Below are positions 1 to 9,431 of a DNA stretch of 35,844 bases, one piece after another; the stretch's first letter is position 1, and every line of letters starts with the position of its first letter. The notes under the pieces are model-generated. The model did not search any database and was not told where the DNA came from. It worked only from the letters and a program-made list of their open reading frames with translations. The translations under genes and the position numbers were made by a program. The stretch comes from Actinomycetota bacterium (GTDB taxonomy: Bacteria > Actinomycetota > Actinomycetes > Nanopelagicales > Nanopelagicaceae), in assembly GCA_009698675.1 (NCBI GenBank), contig WLPT01000015.1, positions 1 to 35,844 of the forward strand, written 5' to 3'.

Positions 1-425
1 GTTAAGACAACATCTGCAGCTCCCATTGTGTAGGAGTTGTTAGCGCCATACTCAGCGCTTCCATCACTCCACGTAGAAAAGGTGTAGCCGGGCTTAGTAA
101 AGCTATTGGCAGCGGTCGTGAAAGTTAATCCTTGAACAACTGGTGCTTGAGTTGGGGCAGTTCCACTAGATCCGGCTCCACCAAGGTAGGTGATTGAGTG
201 AGCTCCATTTGCACTCCAGGTGGCAGTTAAGACAACATCTGCAGCTCCCATTGTGTATGAAGTGCCAACTCCATAGTGGCCCGTAGCATCTCTCCATTCA
301 TAGAAGCTGTAGCCAGGTTCGGTGAAGCTATTTGCAGCGGTCGTGAAAGTTGATCCCTCGACAACTGGTGCTTGAGTTGGGGCAGTTCCACTAGATCCTG
401 GACCGCCAACGTATGTGACTGAGTG
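1..425 (-). repeat. Tandem 225-bp (75-residue) InlB-type repeats inside the left surface-protein gene
   Basis: The stretch at 201-425 recurs at 1-200, where it is cut by the window edge, with an offset of exactly 225 bp. The two copies share long identical runs, for example around 226-250 against 1-25. The unit encodes a 75-residue repeat starting HS(V/I)TY and ending in the segment GAADVVLTATW, the InlB-B/Flg_new repeat type. Copy number beyond the edge cannot be seen. Confidence 0.85.
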
Positions 426-3422
426 GGTTACATTACTTGTATCGACGTGCGTATAAGTAAATCCGCTTGTGAATGTAACTGATCCGCCATAAAAAGTTGT
501 AACAACAACATCGACGGCGCCGGCACTATGTGCAGGTGTGGTGCCAGAGATTGAACTGTCTGAATTAAGGAAAATATCTGTGGCACTGATTCCGCCAACA
601 GTTACCCCTGGGGCTGAATCGCCAGAGTAGTCAAAGTTACTTCCACTGATAGTAAATGTTGTACCACCAGACTCATCCCCGGAAGTGGGATCGATTGATT
701 CGATAACTGGCATGGGCGCTCCGATTGCCAAAAATTCCACATCTTCAGTTACTTGGAAAGAATCTCCAGGAAGAAAATGATTTACGTAGTCGCAGCTGCC
801 AAGGCTAGGTAGGCACGCCATCCACCAATCAAATTTGAAGCCTTCATTGACTGGAGCCTCTGGAAGTTCTATTGGTAATCCATTTTCCACATAATATGAA
901 TCTGGGATAGGCGTTAGAGGAACACATGGGCCCATGCAACTATCAGCAAATGAAACTAAGTAAGTGTCAGGATCATCCATCCATATCGCATACAAAGTGG
1001 CATCCTGCTGAGCAGAATATATCCCACCATCATCATAAGCTTTTGCACCGTTGGAAGTGGTCGCCCAATAATCGAAAAGGTAGCCCTCGCGTGTGAATGT
1101 GTTGAGATCGAGCGCTGCATTATTTAAGGATTGCGGTGCATGCGTGCCCGTTCCACCATTGGAATCAAATGTGACCGTAAAAGTTGCGGAGTTGCCGTAG
1201 ACACCTTTCCAAATTTGATATTCATTTGCGACAACAATTTGTGATCCTGAATAATTTGTTGCGGCTACGCTCCAGTTATTTGTGAAACTGGTGAGGAACT
1301 TGTCCCATGTTAAGCCAAAGTCTTTGGATATATAGATTGAACTACCTTCTTCTGTGCAACAAGCCTGCACTGCAGTAAGGACACTTCCATCCGCATTTGA
1401 TTTAATTTGGCTCCAATAATGTTGACTCCAAGTATTACCGTCAGAAACGTATGAAGGTTGTTGATGGATCTGCCATGTAACGCCACCATCTGTTGAAGAT
1501 GCTATGGATCCGTAGAAGTCAATAGCCGTAATTATCTGCCCGTCATCGCTCATTGTTACGTCAGTCCACTGGCAAGGATAAAAGGCGCCATTTGATAGGC
1601 ATCCAGCTCCAAATGGAGTTAATGTTTCCCCTAAGTCGCCAGTATCAATGGTGGTCCAAGCTGCAGTATCAGTTGAGTAAAGATAAATATTGCTATCTTG
1701 GCTACTTACTGCAGCAATTAATTTACCATCAGCGCGAGCTGCCACTGCACTCCAAGGATTGGTGATTCCATCCTGCACGTTTGATACATCGACCCAAGTA
1801 TTGTCTATGTATTCCCCTGGATGATCGATCAACGTATCAACACTAACTAAATACATAGCCGACGAATCTGTCAGCGCTAAATGTTGTCCATCCTTACTAA
1901 ATGCAATTGATGAGAATACGCAGCTCTCACATACTGGAGTGTCATTAACCCAAGTAGCACCCCCATCGGTGGATAAGAAAAATTGTCCACCTTCGCCATT
2001 ATTTGATGCGGCGGCAATTACCGAGCCGTCCGGGCTGACGGCAACGCTCGTCCAACCTTGTGATCCGGCTGAATTAATACTCTCCCATGTGTCGCCTGAA
2101 TTTCTTGAAATATAGATGTATTCGAGGTAATGGTTATCCGAATTTTTATACGCTCCAACCAACACGGTGCCCGTTTCATCTGAGGCTAAAGAGCTCCAAT
2201 AGTAGTTTGCTGGTGCAGTTGAATCAGTGACGGTCGATACAACAGGTGCAACCCAATTTGCACCCGACTTGGTCCACTTTAATATTTCTCCAGTCATATT
2301 AGAATCAGCCGCAATAATTTTAGAGCCATCTGTGCTGACAGCGAAATTTGCAAGCGAATAAGTACAACAACTAGCGGGAGTTTCGAGCAGAAGCGGATCA
2401 CTCCAAATGAAACTCCATGTCGAGCCTAGGTCATTAGAAGTTAGAATTCCGTACGCTGAGGCTGCGAAAACTATTACGCCGGACTCAGTAGTGACGGTTT
2501 TGATTGCATACCAACTCCACATGGAAAATGGAGGTTCAGGGGCTGGAGTTGCAACTGTTGCCAAAAGCTCGCCTAAATCTGGAGTGCTGTCTAACCAAGT
2601 TCCCCCGGAGTCACTTGAACTCCAGATTTTTGTAGGAGTTGTTACAAATATGTCTTCCCCGCTCTGACTGACAGTGGCGCTATATCTATATCCATTCCCC
2701 CAATCAAAGAGTTCAATAGTTTTGACTTTAGAAAATGTCGATGCGGGTTCAGCCAGGTTTTTAATCCAAATTGAAGCTGCAAGGGTACTGTAATTCACTC
2801 CCACTGCCGCTAAAAGCGTTCCATTCTGATTCGTTCCAACACTGAGCCAATTTTCATCAATATCATCACTTGTAAAAGAGTGAGTCCAAGAATCTGGGAT
2901 ACCTGAGTCAAATGAACCTTGAATGCTGAAATTAGGTGCACTATCTGGAGTGTAAGCATTATTGGTGATAAAAAGCCGCGAACCATCCCCGTTACCTGCA
3001 AGGGCCCCCAAATTTGTTGGATTTAATCCATTGTCTGCATTATTGGTGCTCCATGTACCACCTGAATCATTTGAAATATAGATTAAGGAATTCGCTGAAA
3101 TACGGATTTTAGTTCCATCTTCACTAACCGTGAGCCCGTTCCAACTACCAATTTTTCCTAAATTGTATTGTGCGGTCCATGTACTACCGCTATTCGTTGA
3201 TATGTATAAATAACCACTTTCCATAGCCGCAGCTTGCACATGCATATCGGCGCTAGCGGCAAACTGTTGCCAGTAGTTCACCGTGAATGGAGCTCTATAG
3301 ATCTGATCGATTTTTGTCCATGTGGGATCTACCGCAACTGCCGAAGGCGCTGAGATGACAGTTAGCGTCAGAGCTAAAATTAGAAAACGGCTGATTCGGG
3401 ATTTACTGATGCGATGCCACAT
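1..3422 (-). CDS. Large secreted beta-propeller / InlB-repeat / TIG surface protein (partial, C-terminus beyond left edge)
   Basis: I read one open frame from an ATG at 3422 to the left edge, about 1140 codons with no stop. The first ~31 residues are a signal peptide: basic start, hydrophobic core, SAPSAVA-type cleavage site. Residues ~32-745 carry many Asp-box (BNR) motifs of the form S-x-D/N-x-G-x-T-W, such as ISNDSGGTW, ISRNSGDTW and LSTDGGATW, as in sialidase/sortilin-type propellers. Around residue 749 an InlB-B/Flg_new repeat begins (FTVTFDSNGGTG, ending LYAIW). A TIG/IPT domain follows at ~903-995 (IESIDPTSGDESGGT to SGFTYT). Then come tandem InlB-like repeats (GGPGSSGTAPTQAP). There is no catalytic motif I recognise, so adhesion or surface binding is an inference. 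No good Shine-Dalgarno precedes the start. Confidence 0.85.
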   Translation of the reverse strand, partial: MWHRISKSRISRFLILALTLTVISAPSAVAVDPTWTKIDQIYRAPFTVNYWQQFAASADMHVQAAAMESGYLYISTNSGSTWTAQYNLGKIGSWNGLTVSEDGTKIRISANSLIYISNDSGGTWSTNNADNGLNPTNLGALAGNGDGSRLFITNNAYTPDSAPNFSIQGSFDSGIPDSWTHSFTSDDIDENWLSVGTNQNGTLLAAVGVNYSTLAASIWIKNLAEPASTFSKVKTIELFDWGNGYRYSATVSQSGEDIFVTTPTKIWSSSDSGGTWLDSTPDLGELLATVATPAPEPPFSMWSWYAIKTVTTESGVIVFAASAYGILTSNDLGSTWSFIWSDPLLLETPASCCTYSLANFAVSTDGSKIIAADSNMTGEILKWTKSGANWVAPVVSTVTDSTAPANYYWSSLASDETGTVLVGAYKNSDNHYLEYIYISRNSGDTWESINSAGSQGWTSVAVSPDGSVIAAASNNGEGGQFFLSTDGGATWVNDTPVCESCVFSSIAFSKDGQHLALTDSSAMYLVSVDTLIDHPGEYIDNTWVDVSNVQDGITNPWSAVAARADGKLIAAVSSQDSNIYLYSTDTAAWTTIDTGDLGETLTPFGAGCLSNGAFYPCQWTDVTMSDDGQIITAIDFYGSIASSTDGGVTWQIHQQPSYVSDGNTWSQHYWSQIKSNADGSVLTAVQACCTEEGSSIYISKDFGLTWDKFLTSFTNNWSVAATNYSGSQIVVANEYQIWKGVYGNSATFTVTFDSNGGTGTHAPQSLNNAALDLNTFTREGYLFDYWATTSNGAKAYDDGGIYSAQQDATLYAIWMDDPDTYLVSFADSCMGPCVPLTPIPDSYYVENGLPIELPEAPVNEGFKFDWWMACLPSLGSCDYVNHFLPGDSFQVTEDVEFLAIGAPMPVIESIDPTSGDESGGTTFTISGSNFDYSGDSAPGVTVGGISATDIFLNSDSSISGTTPAHSAGAVDVVVTTFYGGSVTFTSGFTYTHVDTSNVTHSVTYVGGPGSSGTAPTQAPVVEGSTFTTAANSFTEPGYSFYEWRDATGHYGVGTSYTMGAADVVLTATWSANGAHSITYLGGAGSSGTAPTQAPVVQGLTFTTAANSFTKPGYTFSTWSDGSAEYGANNSYTMGAADVVL

Positions 3423-3660
3423 GGCTTATTACGCTTCTCTAGGCTCTACCAAGGAACTTATCTAATTCAGATTGGGAACCTTAATTAAGCGTAATATCCA
3501 TTATTTGCCGGCACTAGATTCGCTGAGAGGGCTAGCACTTTATTGAATTAGAAAGAGAAATTATATATATATATTTACACAGAGTTCGAGATTCAAATCA
3601 CATTGCATGTACAGGCTTTAGAGATAACCCCATTCTCAATTTATAGTGTTTATGCTCTAA

Positions 3661-4860
3661 CTACTTCTTCTTATATCCCTTAGGGCAGAGCGGTTTTACC
3701 GCGGTGATTTTCTTAAGGAGTTTTCCTTTGATACAGGTAATGGTTATCTTCTTAGCAGCTACTGGTTTTGGTTTTGCCAAGAGATCGGCAGCGGCTTTGT
3801 CTGCTGCGATTTTGGCGTCTATTGCCGCCTGTCGCTCTGGCGGACATATCGTGGCAATTGGAAAACTCGTTAAACTTGCACAATACTCGATTCTTGTCAG
3901 TGCACTATCGTCGGCAAATACATTTTCGCCTATGTTCTCGATTCCGTCAGGAATTGAAACTGTTGCAAGGCTAAGATCGCCTTTAAATGCGCGATCACCA
4001 ATACTTGTTACAGACTTACCAAGTACAGCCGAGGTTATTTGAGTTGTTGCAAATGCATCCTCGCCGATAGTTGTTACGGAATCAGAAACCTTAACTGTAG
4101 CGAGCTCGGTATCAGAGAAAGCAGCATTACCAATGCTTTTTACTGAACTACCAATCACTACCGACGTAAGCGGTGTGAGATTAAAGGCAAAATCACCGAT
4201 AGAGGTAACAGAGTTAGGAATCGTTACCGACGTTAATTGGGAGTTATAAAACCCATTTCTTTCAATTGAAATCAATGTATCCGGTAAAACCACTGATGTT
4301 AGGGATGAGTTTGAAAATGCATCCTCACTAATCGTGGTGATAGATCGCGGGATAGTCACCGTTGTAATCTGCGTAAAGGCAAATGCGCCCTTTCCAATGC
4401 TGGTGACTGTACTTGGAATGGTCAGCGACGTGAGCAAACTTCCTGAAAATGCCTCGTCCCCAATACTGGTCACAGAGCTTGGGATCACCACAGAAGTGAT
4501 CGCAGTGTTATAGAAAGTTCGGCTCTTAATCGTTTTTATCGAATGGCTTATCGTGACTGAGGTGAGCGAAGAGTCGCCAAATGCATTTTCACCGATTTCA
4601 ACGACTGAATCGGGGATCGTCACCGAACCCAGAGATAGATCATAAGCAAAGGCTCCATCACCAATAATTTTGACAGAACTATCGATTACTACCGAACCAG
4701 TGCACTCTTTCGCATCAGTTAATATGCCATCTGGTGTCGACACCGTATACGTCTCCGCATTTGCTCCGCAGGAAAACGTGCGTGTTTCAGCGTTGGCTAT
4801 CGGTGCAACGGACAGGAGTCCAGTGGACACCATAAGAAGTAATGGCAATAACCGTTTCAT
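3661..4860 (-). CDS. Secreted BspA-type leucine-rich-repeat protein
   Basis: This 399-residue protein has an N-terminal signal peptide (MKRLLPLLLMVSTGLL, cleavage near ANA-ET). About twelve ~23-residue LRR_5/BspA-type repeats follow at residues ~45-330, each of the form SVTIPDSVxxIGxxAF. The C-terminal ~70 residues contain an Ala/Lys-rich segment and then a basic tail with two cysteines (ITCIKGKLLKK and LCPKGYKKK). There is no LPXTG motif and no final membrane helix. BspA-like proteins are surface or secreted binding proteins, but the ligand here is unknown. The gene lies at the 3' side of the neighbouring tRNA and reads in the same direction as the giant surface gene. Start at ATG 4860 fits both the signal peptide and a TAGACT box at -12 to -7. 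Confidence 0.85.
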   Translation of the reverse strand: MKRLLPLLLMVSTGLLSVAPIANAETRTFSCGANAETYTVSTPDGILTDAKECTGSVVIDSSVKIIGDGAFAYDLSLGSVTIPDSVVEIGENAFGDSSLTSVTISHSIKTIKSRTFYNTAITSVVIPSSVTSIGDEAFSGSLLTSLTIPSTVTSIGKGAFAFTQITTVTIPRSITTISEDAFSNSSLTSVVLPDTLISIERNGFYNSQLTSVTIPNSVTSIGDFAFNLTPLTSVVIGSSVKSIGNAAFSDTELATVKVSDSVTTIGEDAFATTQITSAVLGKSVTSIGDRAFKGDLSLATVSIPDGIENIGENVFADDSALTRIEYCASLTSFPIATICPPERQAAIDAKIAADKAAADLLAKPKPVAAKKITITCIKGKLLKKITAVKPLCPKGYKKK

Positions 4861-4866
4861 GTAAGG

Positions 4867-4872
4867 AGTCTA
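4867..4872 (-). promoter_or_regulatory. Candidate -10 box (TAGACT) for leaderless transcription of the LRR gene
   Basis: On the minus strand TAGACT occupies -12 to -7 relative to the ATG at 4860, so transcription would start at or next to the A of ATG. No Shine-Dalgarno is present. The same placement recurs before several other genes in the window. Confidence 0.5.
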
Positions 4873-4893
4873 GATGCCATCATCGTTTATCGG

Positions 4894-4966
4894 TGCCCCG
4901 AGTGGGGGTCGAACCCACACTGGGAGGATTTTAAGTCCTCTGCCTCTGCCATTGGGCTATCGGGGC
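4894..4966 (-). tRNA. tRNA with UAA anticodon (tRNA-Leu by codon), class-I fold
   Basis: The reverse strand folds as a cloverleaf. The acceptor GCCCCGA (4966-4960) pairs with TCGGGGC (4901-4895), and the discriminator is A (4894). The anticodon stem GAGGA/TCCTC encloses the loop CTTAAAA, giving anticodon TAA. The T arm is GTGGG-TTCGACC-CCCAC. The D stem GCC/GGC is three pairs. The variable region is only five bases (CCAGT), unlike the long arm expected of bacterial tRNA-Leu. The CCA end is not encoded (CCG follows). It lies downstream of ppx, an arrangement I recall from other actinobacteria. Confidence 0.85.
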
Positions 4967-5002
4967 CACGTGAAGAAGTAAATCTACACTCTTTTTATAA
5001 CT

Positions 5003-5917
5003 CTAATTTCCAGCGATAGAACGAGCGATTCCATCCAAAATATCCGATTCGGATGCCACAAACTCAGTGGCCCCTGTTGCTTTCATTACCTCTGATAACA
5101 CTAAGGATCCTGCAGGTATTACATCGACGCGGCCAGGGTGCATGTAGCCAAGGGCTAAGCGCTGTGCATGGGTCGATGTTAAAAACATCTCTGCGACTTC
5201 ATGAGTTTTATCAGCACTGATTCGTGATAAATGAATTGCATAACGATCATATTCTGGTAATTCAAGGGCTGCAGCTGCAACTGTTGTTGCAGTGCCAGCT
5301 ACTGCAATGAGAGTTTTAGCCGTTGTAATCGGAACTATTACTGCCGCCTTTGCAATCGCCTCTTGAATATCAATACGAGCTTTATCAATCTCATCTGTAT
5401 GCGCGGGATCGCTAGTGAAGTGGCGCTCGGTCATGCGAACGCAGCCGATGTTGACGCTCTTTGCAGATTGAACATGTGTAGTTCCGAAGACAAACTCGGT
5501 TGATCCCCCACCAATATCAACAACTAAGAATGGTCCATCGGCTGGTGATAAATCTTGAATGGCACCAGTAAAAGAGAGTGATGCCTCTTCCTCTCCGCTA
5601 ATTACTTCGGGCTCTATGCCCAGGCGCTCACGGACTCCATCGACAAATAAGTGGCGATTTGTGGCATCGCGCGTGGCACTAGTTGCACAGAAGCGAATCT
5701 TTTGAACTCCGCGCTTTGCGATTTCGAGAGCGAATTTATCAACGGCCGCTAAAGTTCGGACAATTGCATCGGGATGGAACTGGCCAGTTTCATCGACGCC
5801 TTGGCCAAGACGGACAATCTCCATTGTGCGAATAACTTCGCGAAAGTTATCGCCCTCAATATCGGCGATAAGCATTCTGATTGAGTTGGTACCGCAATCA
5901 ATTGCCGCTACTCGCAT
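5003..5917 (-). CDS. ppx: Exopolyphosphatase / pppGpp phosphohydrolase family (Ppx/GppA)
   Basis: The protein is ~304 residues and belongs to the ASKHA-fold Ppx/GppA phosphatases, which release phosphate from polyphosphate and/or act on pppGpp in the cytoplasm. Visible motifs are the N-terminal phosphate loop DCGTNSIRML, the GEEEA segment before SFTGA, and the second phosphate loop VVDIGGGSTEF. The length fits the short actinobacterial Ppx1/Ppx2 type without the C-terminal HD domain. I chose ATG 5917 over an upstream ATG six codons earlier because GGGAG lies at good spacing before it and MRVAAIDCGTNS is the family's usual start. It overlaps the end of the DUF501 gene by 10 nt, so the two are probably co-transcribed. 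Which substrate is preferred cannot be told from sequence. Confidence 0.92.
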   Translation of the reverse strand: MRVAAIDCGTNSIRMLIADIEGDNFREVIRTMEIVRLGQGVDETGQFHPDAIVRTLAAVDKFALEIAKRGVQKIRFCATSATRDATNRHLFVDGVRERLGIEPEVISGEEEASLSFTGAIQDLSPADGPFLVVDIGGGSTEFVFGTTHVQSAKSVNIGCVRMTERHFTSDPAHTDEIDKARIDIQEAIAKAAVIVPITTAKTLIAVAGTATTVAAAALELPEYDRYAIHLSRISADKTHEVAEMFLTSTHAQRLALGYMHPGRVDVIPAGSLVLSEVMKATGATEFVASESDILDGIARSIAGN

Positions 5918-6396
5918 GGAATGCTCTCCCACCACTTAGGTAATTTCGCTAGCGCTTCATCTCCGAGTGGGTTTACGTCGGGACCGGCGGCAAGTGAGTG
6001 CGCAACAAGTGAGTGCAGGCATTTAACGCGCGTTGGCATTCCGCCGGCAGATACGCCGTCAACTTCAGGAACTTCGATGCCAAGGGCTGAGCGAGCTGCG
6101 ATGTAATCATCATGGGCTGCGTGATAGGCGCCGGCTAATTCAGCATCAGTTGATAGGCGATCATTCATCTCACCCATTAAGCCCGTTGTCTCTAGAGTTG
6201 AAATGACGGCGGTTAACCGTGGACAGGTTGCGTAATAGAAAGTTGGAAATGGTGTGCCATCGCCTAAGCGGGGTGGGGTTTCAACGACTGCGGGTTTTCC
6301 GCATGGACAGCGATATGCGATTGCATGAACATCACGAGGTGTGCGACCTAGTTGTGTTTCTATACAATCAATATCGCTCTGACTAACTTCTTTCAC
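5908..6396 (-). CDS. DUF501 family protein
   Basis: This 162-residue protein matches the actinobacterial DUF501 family: a CPCGKPAVV segment, PFPTFYYATCPRL and a conserved YHAAHDDYIAAR stretch. The function is unknown. The clustered cysteines (RCPCG and ATCP) could bind metal, which is an inference. The start is GTG and overlaps the ftsB stop as GTGA, indicating translational coupling. The order ftsB-DUF501-ppx is, as I recall, the same as Rv1024-Rv1025-Rv1026 of M. tuberculosis. Confidence 0.9.
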   Translation of the reverse strand: MKEVSQSDIDCIETQLGRTPRDVHAIAYRCPCGKPAVVETPPRLGDGTPFPTFYYATCPRLTAVISTLETTGLMGEMNDRLSTDAELAGAYHAAHDDYIAARSALGIEVPEVDGVSAGGMPTRVKCLHSLVAHSLAAGPDVNPLGDEALAKLPKWWESIPCE

Positions 6397-6797
6397 TTGT
6401 CGCCTGATTCGCTAATCGATGCGATTAATCGCGTGTACCAAGGCTGGCCATCGGTAAGTGAGTTCGCGACTTTAGTTGTTGGCGCGGTATCTGTAGTAGC
6501 TGTGCCCTCGGTGACGATGTACTGGCGCTCACCTGGCAGAACAAAGTGCAGACGTTCGCGGGCTTGGGACTTTACATACTCGGGATTTTGCCAGAGCAGT
6601 AACTCTTTACGTGCAGCATCTAAAGCTTTGTGATCGGAAACTAATTGAGCATTCAGCGCGCTTATTTGAGCACGTTGAGTGAAGTAATGCTTAATCGGAG
6701 GTGCAAGCGTTAACGCTAAAAAGAAAAGGATTGCCGATAGGGCCAACGTGCGCCCCGATGTACGTCGACGTCTGAATGAAAGTTGTCGACGTGCCAT
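6393..6797 (-). CDS. divIC: Septum formation initiator, FtsB/DivIC family
   Basis: This 134-residue bitopic membrane protein starts with an Arg-rich cytoplasmic stretch (residues ~1-16), followed by one membrane helix (~17-37) and an extracytoplasmic coiled coil (~40-75, ISALNAQLVSDHKALDAARKEL). The motif YVKSQARERLHFVLPGE is typical of FtsB/DivIC. The family forms the FtsQ-FtsB-FtsL complex that licenses septal wall synthesis. It sits 12 nt downstream of eno, as in other actinobacteria. Length and topology are as expected. Confidence 0.92.
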   Translation of the reverse strand: MARRQLSFRRRRTSGRTLALSAILFFLALTLAPPIKHYFTQRAQISALNAQLVSDHKALDAARKELLLWQNPEYVKSQARERLHFVLPGERQYIVTEGTATTDTAPTTKVANSLTDGQPWYTRLIASISESGDK

Positions 6798-6809
6798 CGG
6801 TGCTACTAC

Positions 6810-8102
<1,293 letters not shown>

Positions 8103-8168
8103 TCACTTAAATCTTTGTGCCGGGTGAGACCTCAACGCTGAAATCACACAAACTTTGATGTGCCAATC

Positions 8169-8816
8169 CTACCGTGCCTCAGTAGTGGCTATCTGTTGGC
8201 TCAAACGCATGGCCTCCTTGCGCAAGGCCGATTCAGCGTCCACTCCATTGGCATGTGCCCATGCGATCACCGTCAAAAGCGCGGCTCCTACAGCGCTTTC
8301 ATCGGCGGCATTACTTAGATCCACATTTTCTGGGGTCAGTACATCGACGCCAAATTTAGATGCGCGGTATAAAAGTTTTTCAATTAATGGCAGAGCTGGC
8401 TGCGCCATAGCAACTCCATCAAGGGCAGAAGTTCTTCCTTTTTCTTGCTTCTTAATCTCTTCCCAGTTTTGTAATACTTCAGCCGAATCCCGTACCTCCA
8501 CGCCCGCAAATACGTGGGGGTGGCGACGGATTAACTTGTCTGCGATCGATTGCGCCACATCTTCAATTGAAAATGGGTCCGTTGTATCTTCTTGAGCTAT
8601 ACGTGCGTGGAAATAGACTTGGAGTAAGACATCTCCAAGCTCTTCACGCATATCAACTCGGTTGCCACTTTGTACGGCATCTACAAACTCGTATGACTCT
8701 TCGAGTAAGTATTTAAGTAACGACTCATGTGATTGCTCAGCATCCCAAGGACATCCTCCTGGCGAGCGAAGTTGGTCCATAACTTCAGCAAGGCGCTGAA
8801 GTTGTGAACCTTCCAT
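8169..8816 (-). CDS. mazG: MazG-type nucleoside triphosphate pyrophosphohydrolase
   Basis: This 215-residue protein has one clear MazG domain: the N-terminal LRSPGGCPWDAEQSHESL segment, the metal-binding LLEESYEF (about residues 37-44) and EELGDVLLQVYFHA (about 58-71). The family hydrolyses NTPs to NMP and pyrophosphate and cleans the nucleotide pool. The C-terminal half (~110-215) retains the ALPLIEKLLYRASKFGVD stretch of the second, degenerate domain. The gene follows the SurA-like lipoprotein by 9 nt and mfd upstream, the common actinobacterial order. Confidence 0.93.
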   Translation of the reverse strand: MEGSQLQRLAEVMDQLRSPGGCPWDAEQSHESLLKYLLEESYEFVDAVQSGNRVDMREELGDVLLQVYFHARIAQEDTTDPFSIEDVAQSIADKLIRRHPHVFAGVEVRDSAEVLQNWEEIKKQEKGRTSALDGVAMAQPALPLIEKLLYRASKFGVDVLTPENVDLSNAADESAVGAALLTVIAWAHANGVDAESALRKEAMRLSQQIATTEAR

Positions 8817-8825
8817 CGGCGTGAA

Positions 8826-9431
8826 TTACTTTGTAGCTGGAGTAACTGCAGGGCTTGCAGAGTCGGTAGCAACAACATCGGCAACGGCGCCATCCCATTT
8901 ACCATAGCGAGGGTTAACCGTTACGCCTAACTGCTTTGCCTTTGCTACTACGAGCTTTTGAACTGTAGCTCCAAGATCGGCCTGTGCAACTCCGCTTGCG
9001 GTAAGTGCTTGGCTAATCTTGTCTGAGAATGTCATCGCCTCGATATATGCATCTAAATCATTTGGTGCAATTCCTGCAGAGACCAATGCCTTAGGCAAAC
9101 CTGCCGCACCGCCAACTTGATCGATGATGCTTTGACGACGTGTATCGATTTCGGCTTTAGAGACTGTAATTTTTAACTCTTCGCCAGTGGCGCGAAGAAG
9201 GGCGGTTAATAAGTGAAAGCGGAGTTGTCCACGATTGAGTGCCTCGCCAGTTTCAAGCTGCATCTGTGATGTATCAACGCCAACACGAGCGGCGATGATT
9301 GCATCGATACTTGACTGAACAGTTGCTTGCGTGATCTTTGTATCACCCAACGTTGCCGCTGCTCCAACTTGCGAGCAACCAGTTAAAAATAACGCTGTTG
9401 CTACGGTTAGGACACCAAGAATCTTCTTCAC
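8826..9431 (-). CDS. SurA N-terminal-like lipoprotein
   Basis: This 201-residue protein has a lipoprotein signal peptide with lipobox LTGC (cysteine at residue 19), so the mature protein should be lipid-anchored outside the membrane. Residues ~28-130 resemble the SurA N-terminal chaperone region (GDTKITQATVQSSIDAI and TVSKAEIDTRRQSIIDQ). There is no parvulin peptidyl-prolyl isomerase domain, so it is a SurA_N-only protein. The start is GTG; its first base is the last base of the mfd stop (TAGTG), implying coupling. A role in folding or handling secreted proteins is an inference from the family. Confidence 0.85.
   Translation of the reverse strand: MKKILGVLTVATALFLTGCSQVGAAATLGDTKITQATVQSSIDAIIAARVGVDTSQMQLETGEALNRGQLRFHLLTALLRATGEELKITVSKAEIDTRRQSIIDQVGGAAGLPKALVSAGIAPNDLDAYIEAMTFSDKISQALTASGVAQADLGATVQKLVVAKAKQLGVTVNPRYGKWDGAVADVVATDSASPAVTPATK

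Noticed and set aside
3560-3575. TA-dinucleotide run upstream of the giant surface gene
   Set aside because: It is short and lies in an AT-rich intergenic stretch of ~238 bp. It could help promoter melting but no defined element can be supported.
3618-3661. Possible terminator after the LRR gene (TTAGAG ... CTCTAA)
   Set aside because: The arms are only six bases with a ~30-nt loop and no T-run, so it is not convincing.
3704-4042. Plus-strand ORFs opposite the LRR gene
   Set aside because: They are the antisense of a clear secreted repeat protein and have no family features or start signals.
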